Positions 52,811 to 61,037 of a stretch of DNA of 64,000 nucleotides are shown in pieces (position 1 is the first letter of the stretch; each line of letters opens with the position of its first letter). The notes beneath the pieces are model-generated. The model was not told the origin of the DNA. It did no database searches and worked only from the letters and a program-made list of their open reading frames with translations. Source of the stretch: Halictus rubicundus (lineage: Eukaryota > Arthropoda > Insecta > Hymenoptera > Halictidae). Location of the stretch: contig NW_027489031.1 of the NCBI RefSeq assembly GCF_050948215.1, forward strand, positions 78,619 through 142,618, given 5' to 3'. Both the position numbers and the translations under genes were made by a program.

Positions 52811-55800
52811 ATCCACTATCCTATCCTATCCTCTATCCTACCCTACCCTCTATCCTATCCTATCCTCTATCCTATCCTATACTCTATCCTATCCTATCCT
52901 CTATCCTATCCTATACTCTATCCTATCCTATCCTCTATCCCATCCTATCCTCTATCCTATCCTATCCTCTATCCTATCCTATCCTCTATCCTATCCTATA
53001 CTCTATCCTATCCTATCCTCTATCCTATCCTATACTCTATCCTATCCTATCCTCTATCCTATCCTATCCTCTATCCCATCCTATCCTCTATCCTATCCTA
53101 TCCTCTATCCTATCCTATCCTCTATCCTATCCTATACTCTATCCTATCCTATCCTCTATCCTATCCTATCCTCTATCCTATCCTATCCTCTATGCTATCC
53201 TATCCTCTATGCTATCCTATCCTCTATCCTATCCTATCCTCTATCCTATCCTATCATCTATCCTATCCTCTATCCTATCCTCTATCATATGCTATCCTCA
53301 ATCGAATCTTATCCTATCCTCTATCCTATAATATCATCTATCCTATCCAATCTTCTATCCTATCCTATCCTCTATCCAATTATATCCTCTATCCTATCCT
53401 ATCCTCTATCCTATCCTATCCTCTATACTATCCTATCCTCTATCCTATCCTATCCTCTATCCTATCCTATCCTCTATCCCATCCTATCCTCTATCCTATC
53501 CTATCCTCTATCCTATCCTATCCTCTATCCTATCCTATACTCTATCCTATCCTATCCTCTATCCTATCCTATCCTCTATCCTATCCTATCCTCTATCCTA
53601 TCCGATCCTCTATCCTATCCTATCCTATATCCTATCCTATCCTCTATCCTATCCTATCCTCTATCCTATCCTATCCTCTATCCTATCCTATCCTCTATCC
53701 TATCCTATCCTCTATCCTATCCTATCCTCTATCTTATCCTATTCTCTATCCTATCCTATCCTATCCTATCCTCTATCCTATTCTATCCTCTATCCTATGC
53801 TATCCTCGATCCTGTCCTATTCTCTATCCCATCCTATCCTATCCTCTACCCTATCCTATCCTCTATCCTATCCTATCCTCTATCCTATCCTATCCTATCC
53901 TCTACCCTATCCTATCCTCTATCCTATCCGATCCTCTATCCTATCCTATCCCCTATCCTATCCTATCCTATCCTCAATCCTATCCTATCCTATCCTCTAT
54001 CCTATCCTATCTTCTATCCTATCGTATCCTCTATCCTATCCTATCCTCTATCCTATCCTATCCTCTATCCTATCCTATCCTATCTTCTATCCTATCATCT
54101 ATCCTATCCTATCCTATCCTCTATCCTATCCTATCCTCTATGCTATCCTATCCTCTATGCTATCCTATCCTCTATCCTATCCTATCATCTATCCTATCCT
54201 CTATCCTATCCTCTATCATATGCTATCCTCAATCGAATCCTATCCTATCCTCTATCCTATAATATCATCTATCCTATCCAATCTTCTATCCTATCCTATC
54301 CTCTATCCTATCCTACCCTCTATCCTATCCTATCCTATCCTCTATCATATCCTATCCTCTATCCTATCCTATCCTCTATCCTATCCTATCTTCTATCCTA
54401 TCTTCTCTCCTATCATCTATCCTATCCTATCCTCTATCCTATCCTATCCTATCCTCTATCCTATCGTATCCTCTATCATATCCTATCCTCTATCCTACCC
54501 TACCCTCTATCCTATCCTATCCTCTATCCTATCCTATCGTCTATCCTATCCTATCCTCTATCCCATCCTATCCTCTATCCTATCATATCCTCTATCCTAT
54601 CCTATCCTCTATCGTATCCTATCCTGTATCCTATATTATCCTCTATCCTATCCTATCCTCTATCCTATCCTATACTCTATCCTATCCTATCCTCTATCCT
54701 ATCCTATCCTCTATCCTATCCTATCTTCTATCCTATCCTATCCTCTATCCTATCCTATCCTCTATCCTATCCTATCATCTATCCTATCCTCTATCCTATC
54801 CTCTATCATATGCTATCCTCAATCGAATCTTATCCTATCCTCTATCCTATAATATCATCTATCCTATCCAATCTTCTATCCTATCCTATCCTCTATCCTA
54901 TCCTACCCTCTATCCTATCCTATCCTAACCTCTATCATATCCTATCCTCTATCCTATCCTATCCTCTATCCTATCCTATCTTCTATCCTATCTTCAATCC
55001 TATCATCTATCCTATCCTATCCTCTATCCTATCCTATCTTCTATCCTATCCTATCCTCTATCCAATTATATCCTCTATCCTATCCTATTCTCTATCCTAT
55101 CCTATCCTCTATACTATCCTATCCTCTATCCTATCCTATCCTCTAACCTATCCTATCCTCTATCCCATCCTATCCTCTATATTATCCTATCCTCTATCCT
55201 ATCCTACACTCTATCCTATCCTATACTGTATCCTATCCTATCCTCTACCCTATCCTATCCTCTATCCTATCCTATCCTCTATCCTATCCTATCCTATCCT
55301 CTACCCTATCCTATCCTCTATCCTATCCGATCCTCTATCCTATCCTATCCTCTATCCTATCCTATCCTCTATCCTATCCTATCCTATCCTCTATCCTATC
55401 CTATCCTATCCTCTATCCTATCCTATCTTCTATCCTATCCTATCCTCTATCCTATCCTATCCTCTATCCTATCCTATCCTATCTTCTATCCTATCCTCTA
55501 TCCTATCCTATCCTATCTTCTATCCTATCCTATCCTCTATCCTATCCTACCCTCTATCCTATCCTATCCTATCCTCTATCATATCCTATCCTCTATCCTA
55601 TCCTATCCTCTATCCTATCCTATCCTCTATGCTATCCTATCCTCTATCCTATCCTATCCTCTATCCTTTCCTATCATCTATCCTATCCTCTATCCTATCC
55701 TCTATCATATGCTATCCTCAATCGAATCCTATCCTATCCTCTATCCTATAATATCATCTATCCTATCCAATCTTCTATCCTATCCTATCCTCTATCCTAT

Positions 55801-56700
55801 CCTACCCTCTATCCTATCCTATCCTATCCTCTATCATATCCTATCCTCTATCCTATCCTATCCTCTATCCTATCCTATCTTCTATCCTATCTTCTATCCT
55901 ATCATCTATCCTATCCTATCCTCTATCCTATCCTATCTTCTATCCTATCCTATCCTCTATCCAATTATATCCTCTATCCTATCCTATCCTCTATCCTATC
56001 CTATCCTCTATACTATCCTATCCTCTATCCTATCCTGTCCTCTATCCTATCCTATCCTCTATCCCATCCTATCCTCTATCCTATCCTATCCTCTATCCTA
56101 TCCTATCCTCTATCCTATCCTATACTCTATCCTATCCTATCCTCTATCCTATCCTATACTCTATCCTATCCTATCCTCTATCCTATCCTATCCTCTATCC
56201 TATCCTATCTTCTATCCTATCCTCTATCCTATCCTATCCTATCCTCCATCCTATCCTATCCTCTATGCTATCCTATCCTCTATGCTATCCTATCCTCTAT
56301 CCTATCCTATCCTCTATCCTATCCTATCATCTATCCTATCCTCTATCCTATCCTCTATCATATGCTATCCTCAATCGAATCTTATCCTATCCTCTATCCT
56401 ATAATATCATCTATCCTATCCAATCTTCTATCCTATCCTATCCTCTATCCTATCCTACCCTCTATCCTATCCTATCCTATCCTCTATCATATCCTATCCT
56501 CTATCCTATCCTATCCTCTATCCTATCAAATCTTCTATCCTATCTTCTATCCTATCATCTATCCTATCCTATCCACTATCCTATCCTATCCTCTATCCTA
56601 TCCTATCCTCTATCCTATCCTATCCTCTATACTATCCTATCCTCTAACCTATCCTATCCTCTATCCTATCCTATCCTCTATCCCATCCTATCCTCTATCC
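52811..56700. repeat. Block E, copy 2 of the 9,911-bp-offset duplication
   Basis: From CCACTATCC at 52815 on, the sequence stops following 38.9 kb and instead follows 42.9 kb, starting with a CTACCCTACCC pair. It keeps CATATG boxes at 53289, 54220, 54810, 55709 and 56362 and a CTCGATCC box at 53797. Private differences exist, such as TATATTATCC near 55.18 kb, so the copies are not merely the same sequence entered twice. Confidence 0.88.
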
Positions 56701-59700
56701 TATCCTATCCTCTATCCTATCCTATCCTCTATCCTATCCTATCCTCTATCCTATCCTATCTTCTATCCTATCTTCAATCCTATCATCTATCCTATCCTAT
56801 CCTCTATCCTATCCTATCCTCTATACTATCCTATCCTCTATCCTATCCTATCCTCTATTCTATCCTATCCTCTATCCCATCCTATCCTCTATCCTATCCT
56901 ATCCTCTATCCTATCCTATCCTCTATCCTATCCTATACTCTATCCTATCCTATCCTCTATCCTATCCTATCCTCTATCCTATCCGATCCTCTATCCTATC
57001 CTATCCTATATCCTATCCTATCCTCTATCCTATCCTATCCTCTATCCTATCCTATCCTCTATCCTATCCTATCCTCTATCCTATCCTATCCTCTATCCTA
57101 TCCTATCCTCTATCCTATCCTATCCTCTACCTTATCCTATTCTCTATCCTATACTATCCTATCCTATCCTATCCTCTATCCTATCCTATCCTATCCTATC
57201 CTCTATCCTATCTTATCCTCTATCCTATGCTATCCTCGATCCTGCCCTATTCTCTATCCCATCCTATCCTATCCTCTACCCTATCCTATCCTCTATCCTA
57301 TCCTATCCTCTATCCTATCCTATCCTATCCTCTACCCTATCCTATCCTCTATCCTATCCGATCCTCTATCCTATCCTATCCTCTATCCTATCCTATCCTA
57401 TCCTCTATCCTATCCTATCCTATCCTCTCTATCCTATCCTATCTTCAATCCTATCCTAACCTCTATCCTATCCTATCCTCTATCCTATCCTATCCTATCT
57501 TCTATCCTATCCTCTATCCTATCCTATCCTATCTTCTATCCTATCCTATCCTCTATCCTATCCTACCCTCTATCCTATCCTATCCTATCCTCTATCATAT
57601 CCTATCCTCTATCCTATCCTATCCTCTATCCTATCCTATCATCTATCCTATCCTCTATCCTATCCTCTATCATATGCTATCCTCAATCGAATCCTATCCT
57701 ATCCTCTATCCTATAATATCATCTATCCTATCCAATCTTCTATCCTATCCTATCCTCTATCCTATCCTACCCTCTATCCTATCCTATCCTATCCTCTATC
57801 ATATCCTATCCTCTATCCTATCCTATCCTCTATCCTATCCTATCTTCTATCCTATCTTCTATCCTATCATCTATCCTATCCTATCCTCTATCCTATCCTA
57901 TCTTCTATCCTATCCTATCCTCTATCCAATTATATCCTCTATCCTATCCTATCCTCTATCCTATCCTATCCTCTATACTATCCTATCCTCTATCCTATCC
58001 TATCCTCTATCCTATCCTATCCTCTATCCCATCCTATCCTCTATCCTATCCTATCCTCTATCCTATCCTATCCTCTATCCTATCCTATACTCTATCCTAT
58101 CCTATCCTCTATCCTATCCTATACTCTATCCTATCCTATCCTCTATCCTATCCTATCCTCTATCCTATCCTATCTTCTATCCTATCCTATCCTCTATCCA
58201 ATCCTATCCTCTATCCTATCCTATCCTCTATCCTATCGTATCCTCTATCCTATCCTATCCTCTATCCTACCTTATCCTCTATCCTATCCTATCCTCTATC
58301 CTATCCTATCCTCTATCCTATCCTATCCTATCTTCTATCCTATCCTCTATCCTATCCTATCCTATCCTCTATCCTATCCTATCCTCTATGCTATCCTATC
58401 CTCTATGCTATCCTATCCTCTATCCTATCCTATCCTCTATCCTAGCCTATCATCTATCCTATCCTCTATCCTATCCTATCTTCTATCCTATCTTCTATCC
58501 TATCATCTATCCTATCCTATCCTCTATCCTATCCTATCTTCTATCCTATCCTATCCTCTATCCAATTATATCCTCTATCCTATCCTATCCTCTATCCTAT
58601 CCTATCCTCTATACTATCCTATCCTCTATCCTATCCTATCCTCTATCCTATCCTATCCTCTATCCCATCCTATCCTCTATCCTATCCTATCCTCTATCCT
58701 ATCCTATCCTCTATCCTATCCTATACTCTATCCTATCCTATCCTCTATCCTATCCTATACTCTATCCTATCCTATCCTCTATCCTATCCTATCCTCTATC
58801 CTATCCTATCTTCTATCCTATCCTCTATCCTATCCTATCCTATCCTCCATCCTATCCTATCCTCTATGCTATCCTATCCTCTATGCTATCCTATCCTCTA
58901 TCCTATCCTATCCCCTATCCTATCCTATCATCTATCCTATCCTCTATCCTATCCTCTATCATATGCTATCCTCAATCGAATCTTATCCTATCCTCTATCC
59001 TATAATATCATCTATCCTATCCAATCTTCTATCCTATCCTATCCTCTATCCTATCCTACCCTCTATCCTATCCTATCCTATCCTCTATCATATCCTATCC
59101 TCTATCCTATCCTATCCTCTATCCTATCAAATCTTCTATCCTATCTTCTATCCTATCATCTATCCTATCCTATCCACTATCCTATCCTATCTTCTATCCT
59201 ATCCTATCCTCTATCCAATTATATCCTCTATCCTATCCTATCCTCTATCCTATCCTATCCTCTATACTATCCTATCCTCTATCCTATCCTATGCTCTATC
59301 CTATCCTATCCTCTATCCCATCCTATCCTCTATCCTATCCTATCCTCTATCCTATCCTATCCTCTATCCTATCCTATCCTCTATCCTATCCTATCTTCTA
59401 TCCTATCTTCAATCCTATCATCTATCCTATCCTATCCTCTATCCTATCCTATCCTCTATACTATCCTATCCTCTATCCTATCCTATCCTCTATTCTATCC
59501 TATCCTCTATCCCATCCTATCCTCTATCCTATCCTATCCTCTATCCTATCCTATCCTCTATCCTATCCTATACTCTATCCTATCCTATCCTCTATCCTAT
59601 CCTATCCTCTATCCTATCCGATCCTCTATCCTATCCTATCCTATATCCTATCCTATCATCTATCCTATCCTATCCTCTATCCTATCCTATCCTCTATCCT

Positions 59701-61037
59701 ATCCTATCCTCTATCCTATCCTATCCTCTATCCTATCCTATCCTCTATCTTATCCTATTCTCCATCCTATCCTATCCTATCCTATCCTATCCTCTATCCT
59801 ATCCTATCCTATCCTCTATCCTATCTTATCCTCTATCCTATGCTATCCTCGATCCTGCCCTATTCTCTATCCCATCCTATCCTATCCTCTACCCTATCCT
59901 ATCCTCTATCCTATCCTATCCTCTATCCTATCCTATCCTCTATCCTATCCTATCTTCTATCCTATCTTCAATCCTATCATCTATCCTATCCTATCCTCTA
60001 TCCTATCCTATCCTCTATACTATCCTATCCTCTATCCTATCCTATCCTCTATTCTATCCTATCCTCTATCCCATCCTATCCTCTATCCTATCCTATCCTC
60101 TATCCTATCCTATCCTCTATCCTATCCTATACTCTATCCTATCCTATCCTCTATCCTATCCTATCCTCTATCCTATCCGATCCTCTATCCTATCCTATCC
60201 TATATCCTATCCTATCCTCTATCCTATCCTATCCTCTATCCTATCCTATCCTCTATCCTATCCTATCCTCTATCCTATCCTATCCTCTATCCTATCCTAT
60301 CCTCTACCTTATCCTATTCTCTATCCTATACTATCCTATCCTATCCTATCCTCTATCCTATCCTATCCTATCCTCTATCCTATCTTATCCTCTATCCTAT
60401 GCTATCCTCGATCCTGCCCTATTCTCTATCCCATCCTATCCTATCCTCTACCCTATCCTATCCTCTATCCTATCCTATCCTCTATCCTATCCTATCCTAT
60501 CCTCTACCCTATCCTATCCTCTATCCTATCCGATCCTCTATCCTATCCTATCCTCTATCCTATCCTATCCTATCCTCTATCCTATCCTATCCTATCCTCT
60601 ATCCTATCCTATCTTCAATCCTATCCTAACCTCTATCCTATCCTATCCTCTATCCTATCCTATCCTCTATCCTATCCTATCCTCTATACTATCCTATCCT
60701 CTATCCTATCCTGTCCTCTATCCTATCCTATCCTCTATCCCATCCTATCCTCTATCCTATCCTATCCTCTATCCTATCCTATCCTCTATCCTATCCTATA
60801 CTCTATCCTATCCTATCCTCTATCCTATCCTATACTCTATCCTATCCTATCCTCTATCCTATCCTATCCTCTATCCTATCCTATCTTCTATCCTATCCTC
60901 TATCCTATCCTATCCTATCCTCCATCCTATCCTATCCTCTATGCTATCCTATCCTCTATGCTATCCTATCCTCTATCCTATCCTATCCTCTATCCTATCC
61001 TATCATCTATCCTATCCTCTATCCTATCCTCTATCAT
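56265..61037. repeat. Terminal tandem F, copy 1 (about 4.7 kb)
   Basis: The copy has CATATG boxes at 56362, 57674 and 58963 and CTCGATCC boxes at 57227, 59840 and 60399. Boxes 57674 and 58963 recur exactly 4,696 bp on at 62370 and 63659; 56362 recurs at 61038 (offset 4,676). A private CTCTCTATCC stutter at about 57426 is absent from the second copy. The 59.8-60.5 kb part has two CTCGATCC boxes 559 bp apart. Confidence 0.87.
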
